Translations under genes and position numbers: made by a program
Source of the DNA: Emergomyces orientalis
Lineage: Eukaryota > Ascomycota > Eurotiomycetes > Onygenales > Ajellomycetaceae
Length of the DNA stretch: 64,000 nt
Direction: 5' to 3'
Assembly: GCA_002110485.1 (NCBI GenBank)
Contig: MOWL01000070.1
Coordinates: forward strand, 620,001-684,000
Notes under the pieces: model-generated
Seen by the model: the letters and a program-made list of their open reading frames with translations, nothing else
Told to the model about the DNA's origin: nothing
Database searches by the model: none
In this document: in pieces, positions 1-13,100 of the stretch
Numbering within the stretch: the stretch's first letter is position 1
How the letters are laid out: the number at the start of each line of letters is the position of its first letter

Positions 1-847
1 CTAGTAGAGTCGGGGTGAACTAGACTGCTGAGAGTCGGCTATAAGCCCGGCTGGTTAAGGTGTTGATTTTGTCCCCTACTCCAAAGTAATCACATAGGGC
101 AGTTTCTTGGAGTATAAACGGGTCATCATTGGCTTATTAGTGGGGTTGGGATAGGGAGCTCCGTAGTCATCATCTCCAAATCCGGCATATTTCAACAGAA
201 TGAGCCGAAGTAATATATCAGTTGCCCAATCCACAGAGACAGCATATAGATGAGAGTATCCGTACCACAGCGTTTCGTTCATGCAAGCATGAAGCCTTAG
301 TAGTCAATACCAAGTGCATCTAGATGGCCATCGCTTTTACGTTCAAAAATCATTTTGAAACTATTTAACGGAACAAATACAACATGATGCTACGGAACGG
401 TCCAATCCACATAAGAACAAAACCTGCCGAATCAATTCAATTTAAACTTCATTTCTGCGGCGCAATGATGATGAACCCTCTAGCCCGTACGGTCGGTTGG
501 GATGAATAAAATTCAAGTGGCAGCATCACATGTCTGAATTATGTAATCCATGAATGCCAATGAATCGCAACAGACATCACTCGTACTATACTATACACTC
601 ACCCTGAACAGCACAGAAAGGAGTATAGAGTGAGATTTCTCTCCGGGAATTGACTAGATTTTGCAGCGGGTTTGAAGAGAGACAGAATCTTTTGCATATG
701 CCTGTGTCATGATATTTGCAACTCAATTTCATCACCCGTTTCGTTTAGTGAGCCAATATAGCTCAACGGCTTGATTCTAACCGCCACCACGGCAAGGGCA
801 TCAACAAAACCAACCTTATTGTTTCTAGCCAGATTATGTAGGCACAA
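1..847. other. intergenic, upstream of NPR3
   Basis: No open frame here resembles a known protein. The stretch is of mixed composition and presumably includes the NPR3 promoter and 5' leader towards its right end. A 68-codon minus-strand frame at 76-282 shows no recognisable motif and is probably chance. Confidence 0.5.
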
Positions 848-3372
848 ATGTCCTCAATCGTACGACCTCCAGATCCATGTCTCGTGGCCATAATCCTCAT
901 AATCCAATCCCGCGCTGGCCCGCGTTTTGTCTACCACTACCCTCCCAACCCATCCACCGTCGTAAACAACAAATCCCGCCGCAATTCGCGTCCAAATAAC
1001 AGCGCCAAAAGCTCTGAGTCTAGCCCATCCAGTGGCGATGATAGGTCAAGCTCTGACGATGATGAACGCGGTCATTATTCAGCTGGTTGCAGTTCTCTCA
1101 GCCGGGGAGTCAGCGAGCACAGCGGCAGGAGCGGGTTGAGTGATAAACTGAGTGATAAAGATACGCACACATCATCTCTGAGAGGGCGTGGTTCCTCCTC
1201 TTCAGTGCAGTTCAAGCGAAGAAGTGCGACCCCCGATGCTAAGCCGGATAATCAGCCGGATGCGGGGAGAAAGGAGGCTCTTGGAGAACTGTACCATCCG
1301 CCCTGGGAGTCTTTATTAGGATTGCCGACTAATGTGTGGGAGAAATTGTTAAGCCCGTCCCCGGCATGGCATAAACGGAGATTTGAAGTGGGTGTTAATG
1401 ATCTTGTGTTTGTGGGATGGCCTGTGTTTGTGAGAGAAGATGGGACCTGGCGAAAACGTAAGAGGAAGAAAAAAACGAGAAAACAACAACTGCCCGGCGA
1501 ACACCTGGAGCCACGAGATGATGATAAAAGGAGGGACGATCAAAGGAATGATACGGCTTCAATACCAGCGTCGGAAACAGAAGGCGAAAATTACCCTGGT
1601 GCGGAAGATAAGAGATCCGTTGAGGATGGCGCACTTCCCAGGTCTCCAGAAACTGATAAGGATTCAATGACGATGTTCAACGTGGTTTTTGTACTGAATC
1701 CACCTTTGCTAGAATATGGCTTGCGAATACGGGAAAAGTATGAAAACGTGATCAAGAAGTTCGGTAAGGGGTTGAAGTCAGAACAAGCGAGTGTAGACTA
1801 CGTTTGGAAAGAGGCTCAAATGATTGTCAATATCAAGGAGAAAGGGAAGGAAAACAGTACGTATCCAACCGATATACACTTCACGTACTTCAAATTGAAA
1901 TATTTTCGAGAACGTCAAACTTACACTCAGGCACAGAATTGTCCCTCTCTCGACTTTATTCGGAACTGCTCTCGAAGTCGTCCCTTGCTCGAGCAATATC
2001 TACAGTGTATACGAGTATTTCGAACTCCAGAATCGCATCTGTTACACTCACACCCGAAGTAACAATGTCTCTTCAGGCTCCTCCCTTAACTTCAACTTCC
2101 TATCTTCCAAGTGCCACGGAGACGGCCTATCCTGGTTTATGGCTTACCACAGCGGATAGCCTCTCCGCTACAGATGATGCTACTGGCATGGAAACAAGTG
2201 GACCCAACCAGGTTCTAGCAAAACATTTTGCTTTGCTTCTCTTAACTGACGAAGCCACGATCTTAAAAGATATTGAGGGGTCAGTTGGACCTCTGGGGCC
2301 TCGGCTCGCGCATTATATTCGCGTCTCTAAACCCACAAAATCATTTGCCCAGATCTCTGCCCTATCCGGAATTCCTCTGAGTGACATCCAAGTGCTTGCC
2401 AGCCACCTCGTCTACTGGCGGAGAGCCCGAGCTGTCCCTCCACTCAGCCAACGGGATACGTATATTGTTTCCCCTAACGCTGACATGAGCAAGCTTGCGC
2501 AGGCAACTGAGGCTTACGAGGCTGCATTCCCAACACTTCCTAGTCTTCCGAAGATGCTCCACGCGCTGAGCGATACGCCTAAACCATACTCTAGGTTCAT
2601 ACCAAGTAGGGATCACAAGGAGACATATTACGCGATTCTGGCATGGCTACTGAGAGGGGGATGGGTCACTCAACTCCGGACGTTTGGTTGGGTCCGAGTG
2701 GATCCGGAGATCAAACAGGCGGTGGACGAGGCGCTGGAAAAAGAGAAGGAAGAGAAAGAAATTGAAGGGAGAGAACACGACGCATCCTCCACCAAAGGAT
2801 ATTTTTCTAAAGCCATGGAACACCATAGTCATCATATCGACGACGACTATGACCACAAGGATGATGCCCACTCCTCATCCTCCTCGTCTCTCGAGAGCGA
2901 AGCCAGCGGCGAATCCACCCCAGTCCCGAATAGATTGGCCAACCACAATTACCGCCACAAACGAAATATTGAAAACCAAAAACACAAATGGCGACCGCTC
3001 ACCTCTTCTCTCATTTTGCGACCCCACCGCGCATCAGCGCTAGAATCCCACTGGCTGGACGAAATCCTCTCACGGTTCCCAGAACCCTTCCAGCATGCAA
3101 ACGTGGAGAGTACCGACAACACTCCTACGCCCACTCCAACGCCAGAAGATAACATGGATGCAGATTCTTCGCTTCAAAAATATTGGCCACTTTTCACTAA
3201 ATACTTCAACGGCACAGATGCACTGGAGAAAATCACAGTGCGCGAAGGTTTGAATCGGACAGTTGTCTGGCGCTTGCTGAATAGGCTGGATCGTAGCACG
3301 TCAATGCCTGGGAGTATGGGGAACGGTCCTTCTTCCAAGGAGAAAGTGCTGGTTACTGTGAGACATTGGTGA
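848..3372 (+). CDS. NPR3: NPR3, nitrogen permease regulator 3 (SEACIT/GATOR1 subunit)
   Basis: Two exons, 848-1856 and 1931-3372, give 816 residues. The 74-nt intron has a GTACGT donor and CTCAG acceptor, and splicing rebuilds the helix around KGKENS/TELSLSRLYSELL. Npr3 works with Npr2 and Iml1 at the vacuole as the GTPase-activating complex that shuts off TORC1 when amino acids are short. The start is clear: the first residues MSSIVRPPDPCLVAIILIIQ form the longin-like beta strand that opens all Npr3 proteins, followed by RAGPRFVYHYPP. Residues about 35-150 are a Ser/Asp-rich disordered insert. The MFNVVFVLNPP strand (about 276), the conserved VTMSLQAPPLTS segment after the intron, and the TAYPGLWLTTADS block are all typical. 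The C-terminal part has helical winged-helix-like stretches and another acidic, His/Ser-rich linker (about 630-680). Length fits fungal Npr3. It lies tail-to-tail with the NRPS-like gene. Confidence 0.93.
1857..1930 (+). other. NPR3 intron (74 nt)
   Basis: The GTACGT donor and CAG acceptor restore the reading frame between two overlapping open frames. Without removal the first frame stops at 2062. Confidence 0.9.
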
Positions 3373-4312
3373 TATAAAATTCAAAAAAGAAATGGAAAAT
3401 GTATCTCACTGGCCTTTATTGGCTAATGCTGGCCATGATCTCATTTTACTTTCTCCTGGTCGTATAACTTATCTATTCAACTAATATTAATCATTTTTAT
3501 TGTCTTTTGAATTTGTTTTTCTGTCTTCCTTGCCTCCAGAACTAGTAGATGCTCCAGGTGACATGGGAATTAGAGAGCAGGCAATCCAACCCTTTCTCTT
3601 TGTACCGTGCACAGGGATGCAACACAAGGATCTTGCAGGAATCTCATTTAACACGGATCGTTTAGTAGTCGCTATAAATGTTATTATTCGGATATCATAG
3701 GGCCAGTTAATACGTATGTAGGGCACCCAGTAGGGTAGAGAGCAAATGAATAAAAGGATGTGGTTACGAATTCCATTCTGGCCATAATTGGGAAATGAGA
3801 TATTAGAACGCGATAGGAATAAGGTCGACTGAGAAGGAGTGACATAATAAAAGGGTAGTGTTAGTAATCAAAATGACTTCGCTAAAAACCGATGGGTGTG
3901 AGGGATGCAGGAGATAATCCGTTCATGATTTCTATACCACCATTTTGCTGGTATATATAAAACCTGATGCCTCAGTGAATAATTGGCTGCGGGCGTTGAA
4001 TACTAAAAATAAAACGAAAAGCAAAGGGGAGGAACTTGAGATGTTGGCTAATGGAGAAGAGAGGCTTGAGAAGGGAAATAAATAGATGCTTGGAGCGAGT
4101 GACAAATTTCAGAGTAATTAATGCTGGAGTGATGAAGTTACATAACCGCATACATATTCACGGGAATAAAGCAGAGACAAACATAGTCAAGAAAGATGTG
4201 TCCCAAAATACAGACAGAATAATATTATCAGACATCTTCTTTATTAACAGGGGCAATGTTCCAATGGGCATCTGGGGAAGGCTGCGCTGCCATCCGTACA
4301 TCGGCAGCATGT
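3373..4312. other. convergent intergenic between NPR3 and the NRPS-like gene
   Basis: This holds the two 3' ends, with AT-rich sequence. No coding signal was recognised. Several short frames are present in both strands but none has family features. Confidence 0.55.
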
Positions 4313-7120
4313 TCAAAGTCCACGTTCGCGCAGAGCTTTTTGAAGGGTTTTTTGAAATGTAAAGATATGCTCTGGCGACATCATTGTGTAATGTGCACCA
4401 TCTACATGGTGCATTCGAGGAGGTTCCCGCGAAAAATCAGCCCATTTGCTCAATTTATTCTCGATCCAATCGATTCGATTTGCTGCGACTAGCTTCAGGG
4501 GTATCGCGTGAAATACATCAATGCTTGACACAGACCCAGAAGGTTCGTAGTCTAATGCAGCTTCTTGCATTTTGTGGGCAAGCGTAATCCAGGTTTTCAG
4601 TTTATTTCTGGTTAGAGATAGCTCCCCCAGACGACTCATTGGAGCACAGGACATGATGTGATCGAGGGCGTCATCGTCAGAGAGCTTATGTAATTCAGGC
4701 GATATTTCGTGGGCGTATTCCTCTGATATTAGATCCAAGAAGTAAGAGAGGTTGATACCAGCTTCCACCCAGTCGAGCTGGCGCATACGATCCTTGATAT
4801 GTGGCGGTAGGTTAAAAGAGCCTAGAAACTTGATCTCGTCGCCATTGGCCTCAAGGAGTTTAGCGACTTCAAAGGAAATCATGGCGCCAAAAGAATAGCC
4901 TGCGATTGCGTATGGCCCACGCGGCTGGGCCTCTTTGATATGTTGAAAGTATGTTGTAAATATTTCGGGCAGGTCTTTAAAAAAAGCCTCCCCTTCTTCA
5001 AATCCACGAGCTCGAAGTGCGTAAAGGGGGCGATCGTTGATATACTTGGCGAGGTTTAAGAAAACCAGGACTTCACCAACGCCGGGATGTACAAGCCAAA
5101 GAGGGGGTTTTTCTCCAGAGGAATGGAGTTTTATAACTGGATTATATTGTTTTGGCTGCTCCATTTGATGTATCGCCGCTGCAATGCCGTGGATTGTGGG
5201 GTCCATCAACAAAGATATCAATGAGATTTCCTGGTCCAGACAGAGAACTTTTTGTACTTTTGTTTTAAATGCGATAAGTTCGATGGAAGACACTCCCATA
5301 TCTAGGAGACTGGTGTCAATCCCTATCTCAGAAGTTGGGGTGTGGAACATCTCCGCCAGTAATTCAGCGATAGACTTCTGGGTTTCGTTTTCAAGTCTCC
5401 TAAGATTAGTTTGGCGATGGACTTTTATGGCTTCCGTTGCCGCCGCATAGTATTTATCGTAACCCCCTGCACGATATTCTGCCGCGATTTTTGGCCGTGA
5501 GATCTTTCCAAGGGTAGATTTTGGAATTAAGCTTGTGTCGACTGGTACAATTTGGTACGGGCTTACCCCAAATAATCTGGCTGTGATTTTTGATATCGCA
5601 TCGGATGATACCGCGAGGCTTTCGGCGCTCGTAAAAGCATGAGCTGGGGAGTACACTACCACGACCTTTTCAGTCGAGGCGCCATCGGGACGATGAGAGA
5701 AGACGACTGCATAAGTAGGGGTCAACCCAGGAAGTTTGGCTTCTTCAATGGCGCGTTCAAGCTCATGGGGGTAGTAATTAACTCCGTTTACTATTATGAG
5801 ATCCTTCGTTCGACCGCAGAGGTGGACATAACCAGCATCGTCGATGAGGGCCGTATCTCCAGTAATAAACCAGCCATCATTAGTAAAACTGACAGTGGTT
5901 GCAAACGGGTTGTTAAAATATTCCTTAAACACTAATTCACCCTTGATCTGTAGAGATCCAGGAACATTGGGGCTTTTGATGACATGGCCGTCGTCACCAG
6001 CAACCCTTGCAGTCATGCCCGGAACGCATGGGCCCACCGAGGTAAACTCCCAACCAATCTTGATATCGTAGTTTGGGCAGAGAAGGTTATGCATTGAGCC
6101 CGCACAGGTTTCGGTCATCCCAAATCCTGGGCTTACGACATTTTTCCTAGCTCCCAAGGTTTCTAAATGTGCCGTAGTATTGATGCAAGTCTGCACAGTA
6201 TTCGCTTCGCCCCCTGAGAATATAACCTTCAAGCATGACAAATCCCAGCCTGTACTTATTGTCGTACAAGGCCGCATTTTGTCAAACAAATTTGACAACG
6301 CTGTCAAGTAAAAGTTTGGGCCGAAAGTCACGCTGACTCGAAGGTTGTGGATGAGGCTCAAAAAATACATGGGGTTGTTTGCAACGTCTGTTTTGTCAAC
6401 AAAAATTTGTCTTGCACCCAGAGCGAGGGCATGCAAATGAATTTGGCAAAGCGATGCAACGTGATCCAAGGCGACCCAACCTAGGAAAATATCTCGTTTT
6501 TCTGTACCATGGTGAACTATTTTTCCTGCCACCGCAGCTTTGATTTGCTTATTCCGTAAAACAGCCGCCTTTGCGTTTCCAGTACTGCCCGATGTGAGCA
6601 TGAGGATCGCCGCATCCTCTGGTTCTTTTTTGTGACCGGAGTTTGTCCTGGGAACACAGTTGACTCCATTTGGTAGCTTGCTCACAAGGCTTTCGACTGT
6701 GATCATGTGAAGCCCTTCGATATTCAGAAATTCGTGAATCAACCGGTCCGATGTGAGAATAAGGGGCTCTTTGAACAACGACTTAAGGTGTAAAATATGT
6801 TTTCGTCTTTGAGCTAGATCGTTCACAAAAGCCGGTGACATCGCAGGCAGGTAGCCGCCTATAACGGTAGACCAGAGCCACATTATATTTTGTTCATGAT
6901 TATCGAAATGAATCAACACTATAGTATCCTCCGTAACATTATGGATACCATGGATAAGCCGGGCATTCTCATGAGCTCGGTGCCAGAGCTGTCGCGTGGT
7001 CAGAACTTTGGGCGTTATTGTGAAATCTGCATGGTGGAATTCTATAGGTGCGTTGCAGTGACGGGCCGAGGACTGAAGAATTTCGGTTAGGTTCTGGCAC
7101 ACCATTAACTTAGCGGCCAT
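4313..7120 (-). CDS. NRPS-like A-T-TE synthetase (aryl/alpha-keto acid type)
   Basis: Intronless. The same frame is open from 7366, but I prefer the start at 7120 (MAAKLMVC), giving 935 residues, the usual size of TdiA/AtrA/MicA-type enzymes. Longer versions would add a Cys-rich N-terminus without family features. Domains in order: adenylation (about 1-560) with the P-loop-like TSGSTGNAKA near 170, GFGMTETCAG near 333 and GDTALIDDAGY near 423; a thiolation domain with DMGVSSIEL near 606, where a Ser carries phosphopantetheine; and a thioesterase with the GYSFG nucleophile elbow near 743 and a late HHVDGAHY that should supply the His. There is no condensation or reductase domain. In this family the A domain loads two aryl-pyruvates and the TE couples them into a quinone, furanone or dioxolanone core. 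Substrate cannot be read by eye. No tailoring-enzyme genes lie beside it, so it may act alone. Key residues look intact. Confidence 0.85.
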   Translation of the reverse strand: MAAKLMVCQNLTEILQSSARHCNAPIEFHHADFTITPKVLTTRQLWHRAHENARLIHGIHNVTEDTIVLIHFDNHEQNIMWLWSTVIGGYLPAMSPAFVNDLAQRRKHILHLKSLFKEPLILTSDRLIHEFLNIEGLHMITVESLVSKLPNGVNCVPRTNSGHKKEPEDAAILMLTSGSTGNAKAAVLRNKQIKAAVAGKIVHHGTEKRDIFLGWVALDHVASLCQIHLHALALGARQIFVDKTDVANNPMYFLSLIHNLRVSVTFGPNFYLTALSNLFDKMRPCTTISTGWDLSCLKVIFSGGEANTVQTCINTTAHLETLGARKNVVSPGFGMTETCAGSMHNLLCPNYDIKIGWEFTSVGPCVPGMTARVAGDDGHVIKSPNVPGSLQIKGELVFKEYFNNPFATTVSFTNDGWFITGDTALIDDAGYVHLCGRTKDLIIVNGVNYYPHELERAIEEAKLPGLTPTYAVVFSHRPDGASTEKVVVVYSPAHAFTSAESLAVSSDAISKITARLFGVSPYQIVPVDTSLIPKSTLGKISRPKIAAEYRAGGYDKYYAAATEAIKVHRQTNLRRLENETQKSIAELLAEMFHTPTSEIGIDTSLLDMGVSSIELIAFKTKVQKVLCLDQEISLISLLMDPTIHGIAAAIHQMEQPKQYNPVIKLHSSGEKPPLWLVHPGVGEVLVFLNLAKYINDRPLYALRARGFEEGEAFFKDLPEIFTTYFQHIKEAQPRGPYAIAGYSFGAMISFEVAKLLEANGDEIKFLGSFNLPPHIKDRMRQLDWVEAGINLSYFLDLISEEYAHEISPELHKLSDDDALDHIMSCAPMSRLGELSLTRNKLKTWITLAHKMQEAALDYEPSGSVSSIDVFHAIPLKLVAANRIDWIENKLSKWADFSREPPRMHHVDGAHYTMMSPEHIFTFQKTLQKALRERGL

Positions 7121-10100
7121 CGTAGATGAGTCCGTGTTCAGGGATGTCGGTGGTACTGGCCCCCCGAGGCCGCAACTCGGCACCATCTTGCAATAAAGCC
7201 CGACAACAAATGACCTGCAATTGACGGAGAGTAGAGATTTTGGTTGGTAAAGGGTTTGTAAACAACGATGGGAGAACCAACGAGCGATGCACGCTAAGGG
7301 AGGATTATAAGTAGATCGCAGGGGCAGTTCATTGTCTGGCCTTGAAAATGAAAAGGTGAGTGGCAATGAGCGAGGTATACAAAGGTTTTAGGGAACTGGG
7401 CTGATGGAGAGGGGACAATAGAGAAAGTGGAAGGAAACGTCGAGGGAATGGGAAGACATATGATTATATTCCGGGCCGGTTAACCAGAGTGGAAGTAGAT
7501 ACATATATAGTTGCAGCTCCATTGCGCGATTATGAGATACAGCAGAGCTACAGTCTATAACATCCGGGGGGACGAAGGTGGAGAAATTTAATGTGCGGGA
7601 TTTGCTGAGGGGGGGGGGTTCACCTTGGGCACTCAATCGAACCCATCAAGACGGATAAAATGGGGGTGACTGACGGATTTGAACATGGTGCGAGAGATAC
7701 ATGTGCCGCCCTAAAACTGTGTTATTTGGAGTATGGTCCATTCGAAAGGGTATATCTGAATGGAGGGCGGTACGTCTTGCAACTTTAGTCGCTGGAGAAG
7801 CAAAGTTGTAGAGGGGTTACAATTTTTATACGAGCCTGAACCATGGGCTCAGAAATGGGAATAGCGATTTAATATCAAATGGACGTATCCGTTGATCCCA
7901 AAGACAGGGAACGGAAGAATAGACGGTGGAGATTGGAGACAGAAGAGGGAAACCCTGCATCGAGATGGGAAAGGATGCTGTCATCCACCAGTTGTGGAAT
8001 AAGAGCGTTCTTGCATATACCCCAGTCCAGTCACTCTAGTGAGACTGAAAATGTTGATTTTCCTCTTTGCTGTTAGCAGTACTGTAAAGGAATTTGACAG
8101 AGGGGCCGGGTCATAAGGAAATAGGAGGACGAGAAATCGGACCAAATGGTATGTCTGTCAACCGTCTTGGTTAAATCTCAGTCTGCTCATTGGGAAAGGC
8201 GTTGTAGCATAATGATGAATTTGCCTAGTATGTCACCAGGGCACTTTGAACAAAAAGTCTTAAAGCAGGAGCAGAGATCATATGAGAATCATATGAGAAC
8301 ACATGGCTGGCGGGGGGGGTCTATCGTGTGAAATCCATGGTAGGAAGAGCTGTGATTCCGAGTTCTGGCCGTCGGGCGAGACAGACAGCAGGTAGTCCTT
8401 AGTCGTTGGTGGAATGAGGCTGCGGGTAACAGCAAAAATGCATGTGAGCATCCGTGTTGAAATGCTCTCAAAGTGCTAAATAAAATGAGAGCAATGCCCA
8501 AGTGATGTCTATAGAAATCATGGGGAATTCCCAGTGATAGCTTGGAATGTGCTCTGACCCGAGCTAACACCCGACTATTCAAATTCAACAACAGTGAGAG
8601 AAAGGCCTTACAAAAGGTTATTATGAAACAGTGAATTAAAGCCAAATATAATCATTTGAATAATGAGAAACTTACGGGTATTCGAGACTGCTCCATACTC
8701 CTGTTGTACAGTTCTTGGTACGAGTAGGGTCAGAAGGATAACAAAAGATACGGAGTGTTGGCGGTCTTGAGTAAAGCGATCTCTAGTCGACGTCGCTCCA
8801 AGATGCATCTAAGTCCGAGTAGCAGTGTTGATCAGAGATGGCAAAAAGCTGGCGCGTGGAATTAGCGAATAGAGGCTGACTTTGTGCTTGTCTAGAATTA
8901 TTGACCTTACGTTCGACGGGGGTCTAGTGCTGCCACCCCCTTTGTTTGTTGAATTTTTTAATTCCCTCTCAATATCCTTTATCCCATCATTTACCTTGGT
9001 GCGTGGACGGCTTTTAGCAGCGGAATGGCATTATTGGACCTGTTTCGAAGTATTGAACAGCCTCCGTACCACAAGAATGTCATGATTTTGTCATTGAAGT
9101 GTTCCTGTGTGGTATGCAATGCCCTCAAAATGTGAGCACATCAATGTTAAATGAAGGTGGGAACCCAGACAGATGCTACTGGCATCAAGTGTATTAGTTC
9201 TGCTCTCTCCTGCTTGAACACGAGAAGGGAGAAAGTCTAATTCAAGACATAATTGTCCTCAGGTTATCTCATTCAAGCAAAAACATCGTGAACTTATGCG
9301 CTGTTTCACAAGAGCGCTTTGGCATGGGGTACGGCATTTTTTCTTAGAAATTTGAAAGCTGGCTCATGTACTGTACAGCGGCGTTCCTTATGCCATCAAC
9401 CGCTGTCGACAACTGGGTTGGACGGAGGAGTATCTGTGTAACGTAACTTTATAAAAAAGAATCGGTGCGAGCCTGAAGACACATGCAAATATGTTTGCTA
9501 AAAGAATCAATACACGAATTGCTCTAGGCGCTCTTTTCGAATAGAGTAGTTTGGTCGATATATAATCGAGGGTAAGGTTGGATCCATGAGTGAGTGCTGA
9601 AGGTTGAAGGAATTTTATCCACATAAAACTTAGCGTAAAGGAAGGGCCGTCAGTATATACGGTACATGACGCGCAGAGAATCCTAATTCTAAATCTGAAA
9701 CGCCAGCATGTTGGATTGGACTTAAAGTTAATGATGTAGCTGTCTTAGCGAGGCACCCTGCTGTGAATTGCCATCGTCCGTTACCAATGCAAGTACATGA
9801 CATATCCAGCACCTTGCGGTCTGGACGAAGTCATCGCCAGATAAATTTGGCTGGCCGTATTAGTTATGGAAGCCGTGCTTTGGTAATCATACCATGATTC
9901 TCGTATGGCAAATAAAAGTTGGGACAAATCGTTTTCGGTCAGCATATTCGAGATCTGAAGATGTACACTTAGGAAGCGGACAGTCGAAATGTGGTTGTTG
10001 ATGGAATTTTGCCATACTAGTGGAAATAAATCGTGAAGTAACCCCCTTCCCGCTGGAAACAAGGTGTTTTATTCCTATGTTCCAGACAAGGTAACTGATA

Positions 10101-13100
10101 GCGCACTCCTTGTTTAGATGCTGTTCTGCCACTGGTAGTTCAAAACACCTAGAGCCAGGATCAAAGGAGCCATGCGTCCGGTCGATGTGGTTTCGCCAAA
10201 GCAGGCAATCCCCGAAATGCTACCTCAAATCGTTTCCTAAATTGGGGTCAATATCGCATATAGTGGGTGATATTTGGCGGCTCTAAAAACAAACTACAAA
10301 TCCAGCGGACACAAGTCGAGACGGAATGAAAAGTAAACCCATAATACCAGAAGAGCATAAGAGGGGCACTCAAGCAAATGTTGCAAAGGGGGTGCCTTGG
10401 CTGGATGTGCTCAAGTGAAAAGGTTATTCTGTGAGAAAATTGCAGCAGGAAAGTCACGAGAGCCCATACGGATAGAGCATCAAAGTCCCTTAGGTAGAAC
10501 AAAAAAATATCAGGTAGACTAGCTTGGGTGCCTCTCACATCGGACATCTTCTTTTGCGCGAAGGCTACAGCAGGACTGACAGATAAAGGTGAAGACCGAG
10601 ACATACCCCCTTCGAGACAGACAGTGTAGCAAAGAAAATACGACGGCAGAATGGGTCAAGCCTAAACACCACCCCCAGAAACAGACAGATTTCGATTGCT
10701 GATGCCGATCCGTGATGCTGGGACGGTTGATCTGGTGGAATGAGTCGTGGATGTTGGAGGGAGCTTGGGCAAAATGCCCAAACGAGCCGCAAGCTAATAT
10801 CACGTGAGAATATTAGAACTTGGAGCCTTCTCTATATATGCCTAGATTGGGAGAGAAGATACCTAGATGGAGAACCAGATTACTTTTATTTTTATTATAT
10901 AAGTAAATAAATTGAAGCTTCTGACAATGTATAATTTTGACCCACCACGGATACTGAAGAGCTAATAGGCCATTGAAAGCCGCGCTGTACAATTAATGAG
11001 TATATTTTCCTCTCGTGAGTGCCCAGCCCTGAATGTACCACAACATTTTCCTTTCCCCCACCCCTTTCTTCTTGGTTGAGACATAACATTATTTGTTATA
11101 AGAAGCCAGGCGGAAATAAACTTCCCCAAATCACCAGGAGTCACTAGGTAGTCGGCAAGTATCACTGCTGTGACATATTTGGATCTGTAAAACGAAACGT
11201 GGTTCCATCCAACTCAGATACAAAATCAAGTTAGGCGGCCCGGTGCTTCTTATTACTGACCAACTAAGTGAAACTCTCATATAAGCTGTTTTACTAGGGC
11301 GAGGTTCCTATCAAACAAGGAAGGCTTGAGCTTCAGTTATTGCGCGAGGGTGATCGATTGATCTGCTTCGTGGAAAGCAGGGACTGGTGGATTACTGCGG
11401 ACATATCCCCACAATTCGGCCACGTCTTGGCCATTCGCCGTGGGTAACCCAGAACGGTTATAACATGGACTGTTCATCATTACTTGCACCCGTGGAGAAA
11501 TCTTGTCTTCAATATCATTTACACAACGCCAGAATTGATCGAATTGATCGCATCTTGTGAATATTCCAACAAATGCTTAGTCTTGCGTGTGGCCATTTCA
11601 CTCCACGTGGAGAGAGTAGGTTCAGTCCCATCCATGAATGCGTGAGACAAAGCAAGAGCATATTATTTCCTTGTTCCTCGGTCAAGGGATTGGCTAGTGA
11701 TAGAATAATTATTTGATGTGTTCAGCCTGGCAAGGTGGGTTGATAGCACAATTTTAGGAGAAGCTAAACAAAGGAATAAGAAGAGAAACATAAACGATAA
11801 TTAGGTCTATTGGGGGCCAGACCTAATTCCGATTCACAAGATAAAAGTAATAACATAAACAAGTTGACACTGGTCATACCGCTAATTCGGAGGAGACCTG
11901 ACAGGAAGTCAGAATAACCAAAGATGATAGTGAACTGACCAAAAAAAGCCCGGTATGCCGGAAAACGCACTCAGCCTATGAAGCACCTGGGTCATTCCGG
12001 CTTATAGATCAGCCATTCATGCCTCTTTGATTTTGTTGCCTCCACGCCAACCCTCTGAAATAGTGGAATGTTTGGGAAGGTGTTGGACATTGTGGGGTAC
12101 TGACTGACGTTGTGGAATTACTCAAGTGAATTAAGCATCCCACATTGCCCCATATACGGATTGTCCATAAGAATTTCATGGCCACATACGGCGGCCCGCC
12201 CATGTATGTGGCTGTCTGCCGAAGCAAAAATTGGGGCGGACTGGGTTATGAAAAGCAATATCCCGGGCCGCAGAGAAAATTGGGCGCGGAGATTTCAAAT
12301 TCAGTCCACAATATCCTCATCAGTAGCCTGGTTTCTTCCGGTTGGATTTCACCGCGGTTGGGGCTTGTTGCTGAAGAAGAGTGTACAGAAGTTGCTGGTA
12401 CGACAAAATGGAGTCTAGGTGGACATATCTGGCTACTGCATGCGCTGCTATTTGTTGTTCCGCCTGACCGTTGGATGCAACGTAGCTATTCCCAAGTGCC
12501 AAATAGATTAAGTTGCCATAATGTTCTTCCTCTTTGTCGTCTTCCTGGTTGACGTGTGGTCGGGCTGGTCACAGCCGACTGCTGGAGCTCGCAACTGTTC
12601 TGTCAGCAATGACTAAGCAGTGCAATTAATTACTAGTACCTAGTTATCTCAGGGGTGAGAAAGCTATCATTCAAAGGTTCGTGTTAATGAATTGAAGAGG
12701 TATTTGGCTATAACCCGGTTTTTATCTTGCATCCGATTCCCTCTACCTTATTTTCCAGTTTCTGATTGTGAAATGCAGGAACGTCTCATTTGTGCCGGGT
12801 GCTGTCTTGTTTCATTCAGGTCAGTCAAGAAACCACATCAGGGCTTCAGAAGTTTTCGAACTTGGCGGGTCGTTTTCAAGGCATGGCACTGAACTCGTTA
12901 GTCACCCATGACAAGCAGATTACTAAGCTTATATCCTCCCAAGCATTTAAATCCGTTCCCCTACGGTGCCCCAGATGGATCTCACCACAAGAAGATGGCC
13001 AACATGGATGATGGCGTTCAGCCCGTCAATCAATGGTTTATTGGTTGTTTTTTGCTTTCTTTAGATCATTCATATACACCATATCTGCTTGCGCTGTCCA

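Noticed and set aside
7121..7366. Longer start for the NRPS-like enzyme (82 extra residues)
   Set aside because: The extra segment is Cys-rich with no family similarity, and the shorter form has the usual length; kept only as an alternative.
12145..12552. 135-codon frame in the gene-poor block
   Set aside because: No domain, no plausible intron extension, and overlapping frames of similar size on both strands.
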